From Falciphora oryzae (taxonomy: Eukaryota > Ascomycota > Sordariomycetes > Magnaporthales > Magnaporthaceae), in contig JNVV01000117.1 of assembly GCA_000733355.1 (NCBI GenBank), forward strand, positions 11,447 to 24,297: DNA of 12,851 nucleotides, in the 5' to 3' direction. Position 1 is the stretch's first letter; every line of letters begins with the position of its first letter. This document shows positions 1 through 8,670 of the stretch, in pieces. A program made the translations under genes and the position numbers. Under the pieces are notes generated by a model that saw nothing but the letters and a program-made list of their open reading frames with translations, had not been told where the DNA came from and searched no databases.

Positions 1-3000
1 TAGTTTTTCGGTTCTAACTTGGATTGCCACCGAGCTGTGTGCCTTTGGCATCCCTTCGTGGTATTCGACCATCTCTTCCGTAAACAGGGGGTTGTCCGCT
101 GGGCACGCGGTCCTGTACCGGTTCGCTCTCCTCGCTGTTGCCGTCGTGTTGGCCATTCTCAGCTTCCATTCCATTGTTACGTTGGGGTTCCAGCGCCTTG
201 CGTGCTTGTGTTTGGATTTCCAATCCTCTCCGTGGGGGACGGGTGCTCGTTTCGGTTTTGGCGCTGTTTCGGGCCGGTCCTATCGTGTTGCCCACTCTCT
301 TTTCGCTTGTCCGCTTTGGGGGTGGGGCCTTCTTCTTCGTTCTCTGTAGCCGAGTCTCTGGAGACGGTCCGCTACCTTCGCTGTCGCTTCGTTGATGCGC
401 TGCGTCATCCCGGTTTTTTCCCACCTGTTTTCCGTGTTTATAACCCTTTCGTTTAAATATAAATCCAAGGGCGGCACGTGGGTTTCTGTTTCGAGGTGTG
501 CCAACGAGGTTGCTTTGTAAGCTCCAGCCACCACTTTAAGACATGCTCTTTGTTCTTTCGCCATCTCCTTGGCTGCGCCCCGGGGCCAACCTCGGGGTTC
601 CGTTGGTAGGTGGTAGGCTGCCGCTCCATAGGCCAATGCACTGCGGCACACGACCGCGTACAGCTGCCTCGCGCGTGCGAGGCTGCTTCCCCACGTTGCC
701 GCCGCGAGTTTTGTTACCGCAAGCTGTTGTCTTTCTTGTTTGCCCCTTGCCTGCCTGGTGTGGGCGTTGAAGTTTAGCTTGTGGTCTAGCCAGACTCCCA
801 GGAATCTCGCCGATGGCGTTGGTTGCACCTGTGTGTTTCCGGTGCGGACCCGGGTCCGGTCCAGGGTCTTGGTAAAATGGAGCAGCTCAGTTTTGGCCGC
901 GTTGAACGTCATTCCTGTCTTTTTTGCCCATGTCTGGCACGTGTCCCAAGCCCGTTCCAGCAGCCGGGCCGTTTCCGCCGTGGTTCCCCCTACTGCCAAG
1001 GGGTTGGTGTCGTCGGCGAAGCCGACTACCGTTATCCCTGGTATTTCTTCCAATTTGTCGTAAAGCGACGCGATGTATAGGATAAACAGTATGGATGAAA
1101 GTGGTGAGCCTTGTGGTACTCCTGCTGTTACTTGTATGGGCGTAGACGTGTCCCCATCGAACCGGAGCCGGGCCGTCCTGCCTGTCAGCCAGCTTTTAAT
1201 CCACCTGATTGTTTTTGGTGGGAATCCTTGTTTTCGTAGGGTATCGAGAAGTCTGGTGTGGTTGACGTTGTCGAATGCTCCTGACAGGTCGAGCTGTAGC
1301 AGCGAGGCTGTAGCGCCGTGGTTCCACGCCGTTATCACGGTGTCTGTCACTTGTCTAATGGCGAGCTCGGTGCTGCGTTTCCTTCTATTGCCCATTTGCC
1401 CTTCCGGCAGCAGTCCTCTTTTTTCCGCCTCGGTTGCGATCCGTGTTCCTACTATCGCCTTTATAACTTTGGATATAGACGGGAGGAGTGCGATCGGTCG
1501 CCACCCCCCCTGCTGTTTTTCTATCTTCCGTATTTTTCCCTGGCTTGGGGAGCACCACCGTCAGTGCGTCTCGGAAACGCTTCGGGAAGTACTCGAGTTC
1601 GAAGCTAGCGTTGGCTATTTTGGATATAGCTTCCCAGCATGGTTCCCCGCACGCTTTTAATAGTCCGTTCGGTAAGTTGTCCGCTCCCGGGGCTTTCCAA
1701 TTCCGAGTTCTTTTCAGGGCCGCTAGTACTTCGTCTCCTTCGGGGTCCACTCGGTGGTTGATTGGGAATGGGTTGGTGAAAGTGTGATCTTCGAACGTGG
1801 TGTCACCGACGTCTGTCAGGTCCGCTTCCGGGTTGGGGTAGAACTTGGCTGCTAGAACTGTGGCCTTGTCAGCGTGGGAGTTCGCTGGCCCTTGGTCTCC
1901 TTCTCCAGGCCGGTTCAGGTCCGGTAACCTGGTTGGGTCCCGTCTCCTATGGCTCCGTAGTCTCGCCCATCGTTCGATGTTCCAAAAAACAGGCTCGAGA
2001 TCCTATTCCTTTGACGCCTCCCTAATGAACTCCCTCCAGTGTGCGTTGGAGGCCTTCCTTTTTTCCCTAATAAAGGCTTTGTCGGCTGCTTTCAGTTCCT
2101 CGTAGCTTCCTTGTGTTTTTAGCCGTGTGTGTGCGCGTCGGCACCGCCTCGTTTCTTTGGCTAGTTTCGTAAGCATCGAGTTCCAGTACGGTGCTGGCTT
2201 GAAACTTGTGGCTTTTCGTCTCGGTGCCAGCTCGTCAGCGATCTGGGTCAGTTGGTCTATCAGTGTGTCCACCTGGTTGTCTATGTCGTCTGGCGTTTCC
2301 ATGTCCTCGATTTCGATGTATTGTCTGGCCAGCTGCAGCGCCCTTCTTTTGTCGTTTCTAAGGTTGGTGTTAACCTTTTTCCACACCCATCCTTCCGCCC
2401 TCCTTTTGCGGAGCGGTTCCGCTCCGCAATCGATCGAGATCACTTGAGGGTGGTGGTCCGACCCCCCTATTTCGTCGTCCCTGCCCTCGTATCTGACAGC
2501 TAAAGTATCGGATACCCACGCGTGGTCGATGGTGCTTTCTCGTTCGCCGAACCTCTCTTTTGTTATCTCCCCGTAGGGCGTCGCTAGTTCGAGCCGCCAC
2601 CGGTGCGCTAGCGCTAGTAGTAGCTCGGACCTGGCGTCTTCCCGATTGTGCATGTCCCACATTGGGTGGTGCATGTTGAAATCCCCTACTAGTACGGCGT
2701 GGTTCCGAGGCGGTGTTGTTTCGATTTCGGTTAGGGGGGTATGCCATTCTCCTGGTGCCCGGGGGTCTGGCGAGTATATTGAGTAGATGTCGATGTTCCC
2801 TATTGGGGTTTGTAATGTGATTGCTGCCCAGTCGTGTCCGCTCCGGCTTTTCCACGTTGCCGGGTCTAGTCGTTGGTGGACGTATAGTGCTGCGTTCGAT
2901 CTTGTGTCTGCTTGGTAGTATACCAGCTCGTAATTGCATCCGGCCGGTCTTTTCGGGTCTCCGTGCCGGTCCAGCTCCGGTTCTTGTTGGCTATTATGTC

Positions 3001-3081
3001 GTATTCCTTTCTGCTAAAAAGCGGTATATCTCCTTTTCCGTTTCCTTTTCCCATATTCCAGTATAGGATTGTTATTACCAT
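1..3081 (-). pseudogene. LINE ORF2, endonuclease-reverse transcriptase, broken, truncated by window edge
   Basis: This is the LINE replication protein, which nicks target DNA and reverse-transcribes the element RNA. Its ATG (3079-3081) overlaps the ORF1 stop. The endonuclease begins ILYWNMGKG, then loses one base near 2987-2988, just before the QEP motif. It continues in a second frame with GDFN (2675-2686), IDHAW and GSDHH. An in-frame TAG sits at 2003-2005. The reverse transcriptase follows (KAPGADNLPNG, VVLPKPGK). One extra base in a C7 run at 1504-1510 (G7 in the coding sense) shifts the frame within the AGGWRPIALL-type motif. After it come SGAFDNV, GVPQGSPLSS (about 1091-1122) and FADDTN (1003-1020, with the catalytic Asp pair), then a thumb region ending PPLDLYL. 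A third stop, TAG, is at 280-282. The same frame then stays open for 93 codons to the window edge and ends KAHSSVAIQVRTEKL, the post-RT region of fungal LINEs. I see no RNase H domain in the visible part. Confidence 0.9.
2406..2429. repeat. Perfect 24-nt palindrome inside LINE ORF2
   Basis: Two 11-nt arms (TTGCGGAGCGG and its exact complement) flank two bases. It lies in the ORF2 segment linking the endonuclease to the reverse transcriptase and codes for part of CGAEPLRKRRAE. It would form a very stable hairpin in the LINE RNA. Whether it is selected or accidental is unknown. Confidence 0.8.
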
Positions 3082-4772
3082 GGGGATTCTGATAAGCGTC
3101 TTTGTGCGTCGAACGGGATTGTGCTATCTCTAATCGGTAACGGCTCGGATGAGGGTGGCGGCTCCAGCGGGGCCGGTGTTCGTCCTTGTCCTCCGGCTGC
3201 TTCTGTTTGGATTTGTTCGTCTGCCGTAGTTGGGGGTTGGGCTAGCCGGGAGCTCGCTCTGGGGGCGTAGTTTGTTGTAGGTGGCGGTCGTGTGGCGGTC
3301 CGGCCCCTGGGTGGCTGCGAGTCCTTGCGGGGTCTGCCGGGTCCTCGGCGACCGGGGGACCGGATTGGGGAGTCGTTGTCTGTGTCCGAGTTTTGTTTGC
3401 GCCTTTTGCTGGGGCTCGGTGGTCCTCCGATGCCGGGGGGTATGCGTGTTTGGAAGATGGGGAAGGTGGTGGTGGCTTTTGTTTGTTTAGGGGCTGATCC
3501 TTCCAGCATAAACCTCTTTGGCCGGTTTTGATATGCTTCTTTCGCTTTCCCGATCGCCCGTTGCGCTACCTCGCAGCCCCGGTTGAACGCCGGGTGCGGC
3601 TCGCCGCAGTTTGCGCATTTGGGTGTGGCTTTGTTATGTTGGGGGTGGGCGTCGCATTGACTTTCTCCTTAGTGTTGCGGTCCTCCGCAGTGCGGGCAGC
3701 GGCCCGGTTTCCTGCAAAACTTTTGTCGGTGCCCCCATTCGTAGCAGTTATAGCACTGGGTGGCTTTGGCGTCTGGTGTAAACGGCTCGCACTTGAATAG
3801 TTCCGCCTGTATTACCAGTCCTTGCTCGCAAGCTTGGTCCGCGGCGGCTGCGGACCCGATTCGTGCCAGTACCATGGCGTATCCGTGGGGGGTGCGGGCT
3901 GGCCATACGTGCACCGATTTAACCTCCGCGTCTCGGTTTTCGGCGTTCAGGCTACGAGTGAGTTGGTTTGGGTCCTCCGGCAGTGTTGTTTGTCTTACTC
4001 CTTTAATTACCACGTCGTATGTCCGTTCCCGGATCGTTGCCTGGTTTCCAAACACCTTTTTCACCCAATCGTCCCTTTTCCTGTATTCGCTTGTGTTTGC
4101 GTAGAAGCACACTACCACGTCTCCGCTTTGGAGCCGCCTCGTTACCCGCACCGCCGTGCCGAGTTGGTTATTTAGTGCCCGCTGGGTGTCGATTTGCGAT
4201 CGGTCCTTGATTGCTTCCGGGGCTTCTCCTACGGCCACGATTATCTCGCGTTCGACTTTTAACGGTATGAATCGCGGGGGGGGGGGATGCGTCGTGTTCG
4301 GGTACTGTTGTCGCGTTCGGGTCGGCGCGTTTCCGCCCGGTGCCAGGGCCGGTAGGTCCGTGGCGAGGGCAGAGGCGTAGGACTTTCTTGTATCAATCAG
4401 TGCGTTTTTAACCTCTGTGAGTATTTCTGCTTTCAATTCCTGTAGTGTCGCTTTGGTTACCAGTCCGTCCTCGGTGGCGTCGCGCTTGCGAGCCGTCTCC
4501 GCGTCGACCTTCAGCTTCGTCAGTTCCGACACCAGTTGCAGGACTTCCAGCAACTTTCTACTGATCACAAGGGGCTTCAGTTTGTCAATGATTTCGTCTT
4601 CTTTTTTCTCCTGACGGCCGCGCGCCGGTCTCTTGTCGGTGTCGGCATTCCCCCGCGCGTCCGGAGGCGCGTTGGGGGGATCCACCGTCGAGGCGTGTCG
4701 ACTGGCCGCGAGCCCGGAATCGACTTCCATCGATTCTAGGCCCGCGCCGTCGGCGCGCACCCGATGCGGCAT
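3075..4772 (-). pseudogene. LINE ORF1, gag-like zinc-knuckle protein, one in-frame stop
   Basis: This is the nucleic-acid-binding protein of the LINE, expected to coat the element's RNA. The frame is 566 codons long including the final stop, interrupted by TAA at 3669-3671 (codon 368) and otherwise open. In order it has: an acidic/proline-rich N-terminus; a helical, coiled-coil-like stretch at about residues 58-135; a basic RNA-binding-like middle; a CCHC knuckle C340-C343-H348-C353; a second knuckle beginning C359-C362-H367, cut by the stop; and, after the stop in the same frame, a third Cys/His cluster (C386-C389-H393-C400). The tail is proline-rich with a basic KRRK patch (about 456-459) and an AT-hook-like GRRGPGRPRK (about 474-483). 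The stop falls inside the zinc-knuckle array, so a terminated product would lose the last knuckle and the tail. The next Met after that in the annotated start, in MEVDSG (residue 15), is an alternative start. Confidence 0.88.
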
Positions 4773-5113
4773 CGATCCTGGGTCAAGTCGAGTGCGAGGA
4801 GTTCGATTCCGGTGTTAAAATTGAATTATCTCGAAGGGCTGTCCGGCTGCGCGATTTCGAGCTCGCCACTTATCGGCATTTTATCTTTTATTTGGGGGCT
4901 GTCTATCCAGCCCCTGCGTTTGGCTATTTGGCCCCAAGATTGCGGGTCCACAGTGCCACCACACACGGATTCGGTACCTCTGCAAAATCTCCACCTAATG
5001 GCGAAAGATTTGGAGGTATTTCATATCAGCCCTATGGATCGTAGAAAATCAAAAAAGCTCAACACCATAAAAAAAGCCGTGATAATCTTTTTATGCTCAA
5101 AGTCATCTTCTAA
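4773..5113. other. Gene-free stretch between LINE and MULE
   Basis: About 340 bases contain no convincing gene. The left part probably holds the LINE 5' untranslated region. A short inverted repeat GGGGCT/AGCCCC lies near 4894-4914, and the relic of a MULE end is annotated separately. From about 5040 to 5110 the sequence is A/T-rich with no clear signal. Confidence 0.6.
4926..5015 (+). repeat. Degenerate relic of a MULE subterminal region
   Basis: This block resembles both ends of the neighbouring MULE just inside its TIRs. All three share an AGTGC...ATTCGGTACC core. Here the core is followed by TCTGCAAAATCTCCACCTAA; the right end read in reverse has ACTGCCAAATCGCCGCCAAT, and the left end has TTTGCCAATT. 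By eye roughly three quarters of the bases around the core match the right end, too few for a recent duplication. I infer a leftover end from an older, related element. Confidence 0.55.
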
Positions 5114-5166
5114 AGGGCTTCGTTAGCAGGACCGCACGTTTTGTTGGAGGGACCGCAAATAGTGGA
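5114..5166 (+). repeat. Left TIR of the MULE (53 bp)
   Basis: It starts AGGGCTTCGTTAGCAGGACC and ends AATAGTGGA. It is identical, base for base, to the reverse complement of 7802-7854. Inside it the word GGACCGCA occurs twice, a possible transposase-binding repeat. Confidence 0.95.
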
Positions 5167-5421
5167 TTTTTGCTGGGGCCATAGTGCCAACATCGCCAAA
5201 CATGCACGCATTCGGTACCTTTGCCAATTGCCAGCGATTTCCAGCCAATTCAATGCCTTTGCGAATAACTTCATAGATTTTGATGTATGACCTGTAGTCT
5301 TTGATGCTCTTAGATTTTTTTTGGCCCGCACACAAATTAAAATTTTCTCTACCCATGCAGGCCCTACTTTTTGCTTCTCGCACCAACGGCCAACGGCCAC
5401 GGGCGACGGCCTACCGCCAAT

Positions 5422-7671
5422 ATGAACAACCCTACTTTTTATCCCTCCTTTGCAGAGGGCGAAGCGGCCCTTCTGGCGCACGCGCATGAAAACGGCTACA
5501 ATCTAGCCGTCAAAGAGCGCTTCCCACGAGGCGCCAAAGGCGAGGCTATCACGAGAGTCAACTACCGCTGTTCCAAAGGCCGGCCCAAGTCCGCTGCAGT
5601 CACCCAAGCCGCCGAGGCCACGCACGAGACCAAACGACGCAAGACCTCCTCCCAGATGACAGACTGCGGCTTCAAGGTCAACCTTCAACGCGTTCCCGGG
5701 CAGGGCTGGAAGATCGAGCCCGTCAGGGCGCGTGACGGCCAAGAGCTTACCCACAACCACCGCTTTACTGCAGCAACTGCTTTTGCCTCGTTCCGGCAAC
5801 GCAACCTGGCCCAATACGAAGACCGGATCGTTGCAGACTGGAGGGCGGGCACGAGGCCGTCACAGATTATAGCCAACCTCCGGGAGTCAGGCGAGGCCGT
5901 TGACTTTGGCTACCAGGACCTCAACAACCTCCTGCACGACTGCCGGCGCAAAGAGCTCAACAGACGCACGCCTATCCAGTGGCTTTATGAGGTACCATCA
6001 AATAACATCAGATCCTATCAGATTGCCTGCTAATTTACCTGTCTCCGATAGCAACTCGATGACCCAGATGCGTTTTTCTGGCGTGACCTCAGGGACGAAA
6101 ACGGCCGGATCCTCTGCCTATTTATCGCTCCAAAAACCTCCCTCCCTCTCCTCGAAGCCGCCCCCGACGTGCTCGTTGCCGACTGTACCTACAAGACCAA
6201 CCGCTTTGGCCTACCCCTACTTAATTTCTGTGGGATCCAGCCTTTCCGGAAGTCCTTTTCGATCGCCGCCGCGCTTATCAACGCCGAGAAAGAAGGCCAA
6301 TATGCGTGGGCCTTGCAAGCGCTGCACGAGTATCTGTCAGAAAACGACGTGCCTCTCCCCAAGTTGGTGGTTACAGACCGGGAGTTGGCGTTGATCAATG
6401 CTTTAAGGCGCCACGAGGACTTCAAGCGCGTTCCCCATCTGCTTTGCAGGTGGCACGTTAATATGAACGTTTTGGCCAAAAGCAGGCGTCACTTCCCACC
6501 GGCCACGCGCCTCCCTGACGGCTCGATCAAGCGCAACGAAAGGTTCTCCGCGTTCCTCAAAGATTGGAACGCCCTGTTAACTTCTAATAGCGAGGAGGTA
6601 TTCGAGGATCGCCTGAAAACGTTTACTAATGGCAAACACCCAGCGGAGGCCGTAGATTACGCGGTAAAAACCTGGATCGACCCATGGAAGACCGTCCTTG
6701 TTGATTGTTGGGTTAACCTCGTACTTCACTTTGGCCACCGTACAACCTCCATCGTCGAGTCGCTCCACGCCGGCATGAAGAGGTTTATTACAAGCGCGGG
6801 CGGCGATCTGGCTACAGTTTTTCGTAAACTGACATCATATTGGCGCAACCAAACAGCGGATATCAAGCTCGCACGCAACCAGGGGATGAATAAGGCGCCG
6901 TTCGGGCTTGACGAGCTACTCTACGGCTCTGTCAAAAGCCAAGTCGTGCTGCAGGCGCTGCGGAGGTGCGAGGAAGAGATCGCGGCCCTGCCAAAGCAAC
7001 CTCGGCAAGGCTATTGGGACCTGGCACCTAACGAGCCCTGCACCTGTACTATCACGGCTTCCTACGGACTGCCCTGCCGCCACGTCCTCTTCCATCATCT
7101 CGCCAATAACGAGCCGCTTTCCGTCACCCAGTTCGATCCGTATTGGCGTTGGGACCGGAAGTCGATAACTTCGTACGTTCTAGGTCCTCAGCGCCCCGTT
7201 GGACCGCTGGATCCAACCCCGATTCGAGGCAAAGGACGCCCTCGAGGGTCTATAGCCGCATATAACTCGACCAAACGCCTGCCGAGCCTACACGAGATCG
7301 CCGAGAAAGACGAGGTGCAAGAGGCGCAGCCGCCCCCTTCTACAGCGCCGGCCCGACTCTCAACGGGCCCTGCCCGTGGCCGTGGCCGTCAGCCTGCCCG
7401 TGACCGTGGCCGTGCCCGTGGCCGTGAACCTTCCTCGTCACCGGATCCCCTCCGTAGAGAGGAGGGTACCTACGAGGCCGGCACCACCAACCCACGACGA
7501 TCTGCGCGCATGATGACGAGATACGAGTTTGTAGATGACGAAGAGGAGGAGATTGACCTGATTCCCACTGAATTTGAGTGCGGATTCGATGAAAAGATGG
7601 CTGAAAAGGAGGCAGATACTCGGCAGGCCACACAGGAAATCCAGGAGTGCATTGTAGTCTTGGGGGTTTAA
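5422..7671 (+). CDS. MULE transposase with FAR1 DNA-binding and SWIM domains, two exons
   Basis: This transposase should cut and paste the surrounding element by recognising its TIRs in the nucleus. Exon 1 is 5422-5991 and exon 2 is 6052-7671, giving 729 residues. The start is the first ATG in the coding frame; an earlier ATG at 5355 is out of frame. Domains: an N-terminal FAR1-type zinc DNA-binding domain (C50, C82, H111, H113); a helical linker; the MULE DDE core with D234 (ADCTYKTNRFG), D299 (VVTDREL) and E426 (SIVESLHAGMKRF); and a SWIM zinc finger C520-x-C522-x9-C532-x-H534. The C-terminus has an RG-rich tract (about 631-649), then an acidic DDEEEEID patch. All catalytic residues are present and no stop or frameshift is seen, so the protein is probably functional. 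The joined frame runs IQWLYE/QLDDPDAFFWRDL, which supports the splice. Confidence 0.93.
5992..6051 (+). other. Spliceosomal intron in the MULE transposase gene
   Basis: A 60-nt intron starts GTACCA and ends CGATAG, with a likely branch site GCTAAT at 6029-6034. Exon 1 read through meets a TAA at 6031-6033. Removing the intron joins two frames that together make a continuous MULE protein. The non-standard GTACCA donor may make splicing inefficient. Confidence 0.85.
7371..7432 (+). repeat. Short coding repeat for the RG tract
   Basis: Six-base units of the type GGCCGT/GCCCGT, with interspersed variants, encode the ARGRGR...RDRGRARGR segment of the MULE transposase. Such slippery repeats often vary in copy number between alleles and may serve as a nucleic-acid-binding or nucleolar-targeting tail. 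Confidence 0.7.
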
Positions 7672-7801
7672 TTGAACGTTGTGCGTTGAGATACGAGTTG
7701 TTGTTGTTAATTACTTGATTGGCACAGGTCTGGCATTGATGCATTCGCAATTGGCGGCGATTTGGCAGTGGTACCGAATGGAAAAGTGCTGCACTGTGGG
7801 T

Positions 7802-7854
7802 TCCACTATTTGCGGTCCCTCCAACAAAACGTGCGGTCCTGCTAACGAAGCCCT
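7802..7854 (-). repeat. Right TIR of the MULE (53 bp)
   Basis: Exact reverse complement of 5114-5166. It begins TCCACTATTTGCGG and ends GCTAACGAAGCCCT. Just inside it (about 7740-7800), the sequence GTACCGAAT mirrors the ATTCGGTAC found inside the left TIR, so similarity continues weakly beyond the perfect part. Confidence 0.95.
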
Positions 7855-7861
7855 ATATAAA
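7854..7861 (+). promoter_or_regulatory. TATA-box-like motif at the MULE edge
   Basis: TATATAAA directly abuts the right TIR and is followed by C/T-rich sequence like a fungal 5' leader (CCCTGCCATCTCCTATGTCC). Downstream there is only a 16-codon ORF (7876-7926) and then the 93-bp repeats, so no gene can be assigned. It may be the promoter of a gene separated from its body, or chance. Confidence 0.3.
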
Positions 7862-7889
7862 CCCTGCCATCTCCTATGTCCTCCCTGAA

Positions 7890-8075
7890 AGATTCCTTCT
7901 TCCTCAAGCATCTCTTGAGCCCATAGAAAGATTATCTGCAATATAGAGATCCTTCTCCAAGCCGTCTTTGACCCCTTGTTACAGATTCCTTCTTCCTCAA
8001 GCATCTCTTGAGCCCATAGAAAGATTATCTGCAATATAGAGATCCTTCTCCAAGCCGTCTTTGACCCCTTGTTAC
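7890..8075 (+). repeat. Exact tandem duplication, 2 x 93 bp
   Basis: 7890-7982 is repeated without a difference at 7983-8075. Each unit starts AGATTCCTTCTTCCTCAAGC, contains a CTCAAG...CTTGAG hairpin and ends CCCCTTGTTAC. The unit is 31 codons long, so any frame open through one copy stays open through the next. This explains the repeated peptide in an antisense frame. No known family is recognised. Confidence 0.95.
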
Positions 8076-8634
8076 AACCAAACCTGCCCTTAGCTTCGCG
8101 GTTGGGAGGTGGGGCAATGATTAAGTGAAGTTTTAAAAGGGAAGATCGAGTTCCTTTAGGCGGACGCTAATAAAGAGGGGCAATAAATTGCCAATAACGG
8201 CGCAGCCTTACTTCCCATGCAAATAAGGCCCTTTGCATTGTTACGTGCGAAAAGCGAAGCACATAAGCTGAGCCGATATTACGAGCCGGCATAAAAAAAA
8301 TGCATTGGGCGAGCCCCAGGTACTATTGTAGCGAGGTTTTCTAAGCCCGACTCGCTTCCACGTTTAAAGCCGTTTAGCCCTCCATAAGCTTTTCGTACTA
8401 GGTAATTATTTTCGGCTACATTTCTTCGCCCTAATTAAGGACCGCTCGGGCCTCCCTTAAACTAGCAACCGGTCTCTTCATAAACCGATTACTGTTATGG
8501 CGTGGCGTGCCCTCTCGTGCAGCCTGGCCTCACAGAGGGTACTTGAGCCTCCAATTGAGCCAAATTGTCAGCTTTGGCTTAGTCGTCCTTTTGGTAGCAA
8601 GTGGGTGGAGGCTCCTACTGCCGAACCGTGACAA
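8076..8634. other. Gene-free stretch with several hairpins, unidentified
   Basis: There is no reading frame of note on either strand. It has A/T-rich patches between GC-rich words and a number of inverted repeats: GGCAAT/ATTGCC at 8179-8192, CCCTCT/AGAGGG at 8510-8539, and GAGCCTCC/GGAGGCTC (8545-8614) enclosing AGCCAAA/TTTGGCT. It does not read as rRNA, and I find no tRNA-type A and B boxes. It could be an old solo LTR, a SINE-like element, or structured intergenic DNA. Confidence 0.6.
8545..8614. repeat. Nested inverted repeats (potential stem-loop)
   Basis: The outer arms are GAGCCTCC at 8545-8552 and GGAGGCTC at 8607-8614. An inner 7-bp stem, AGCCAAA at 8558-8564 with TTTGGCT at 8573-8579, has an 8-nt loop. 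The combination could fold as a branched RNA. No known ncRNA family is recognised, so this is a structural observation only. Confidence 0.5.
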
Positions 8635-8670
8635 TTACTCAAACATCCGCCGCCAGGCGCTCCGAGACGC

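Larger units (their letters stand above)
1..4772 (-). mobile_element. Non-LTR retrotransposon (LINE), Tad/I-like, 3' part beyond window
   Basis: A LINE lies on the minus strand. ORF1 (CCHC zinc-knuckle, nucleic-acid binding) is followed by ORF2 (APE-type endonuclease, then reverse transcriptase). The order, the overlapping ORFs and the motifs GDFN, SDHH, GVPQGS and FADD fit the Tad/I/jockey-like group of fungal LINEs. The right limit given is the ORF1 start codon. The true 5' end lies somewhere between about 4773 and 4920 and cannot be fixed without another copy. The 3' end, with the last part of ORF2 and any tail, is outside the window. ORF1 has one lesion and ORF2 four, so the copy cannot move by itself unless some stops are suppressed. 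No target-site duplication can be tested because one end is missing. Confidence 0.93.
5114..7854 (+). mobile_element. Complete Mutator-like element (FAR1/MULE type)
   Basis: A 2741-bp DNA transposon bounded by identical 53-bp TIRs encloses one intact two-exon transposase gene. About 255 bases separate the left TIR from the ATG, and 130 bases separate the stop from the right TIR. MULEs usually create 8-11 bp target duplications. The bases outside the TIRs (ATCTTCTAA on the left, ATATAAACC on the right) do not match, so either the outer boundary is misplaced or the flanks have changed. Identical TIRs and an undamaged gene point to a recently active copy. Confidence 0.9.

Noticed and set aside
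14..424. 136-codon minus-strand frame
   Set aside because: It overlaps LINE ORF2 in another frame. The ORF2 frame continues through this stretch to the window edge with family-like residues, so this is a shadow.
1073..1660. 195-codon plus-strand frame
   Set aside because: Antisense to the reverse transcriptase, which carries clear catalytic motifs on the other strand.
4790..4815. tRNA-like B box (GTTCGATTCC)
   Set aside because: No A box or cloverleaf partner is found around it, and it lies in the probable LINE 5' region.
7711..8034. 107-codon minus-strand frame with a repeated peptide
   Set aside because: It runs through the MULE TIR. The peptide repeat is a by-product of the 93-bp (31-codon) DNA duplication.
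8076..8634. Ribosomal RNA fragment
   Set aside because: Hairpins and conserved-looking words suggested rDNA, but I could not match any 5S, 18S or 28S signature on either strand.
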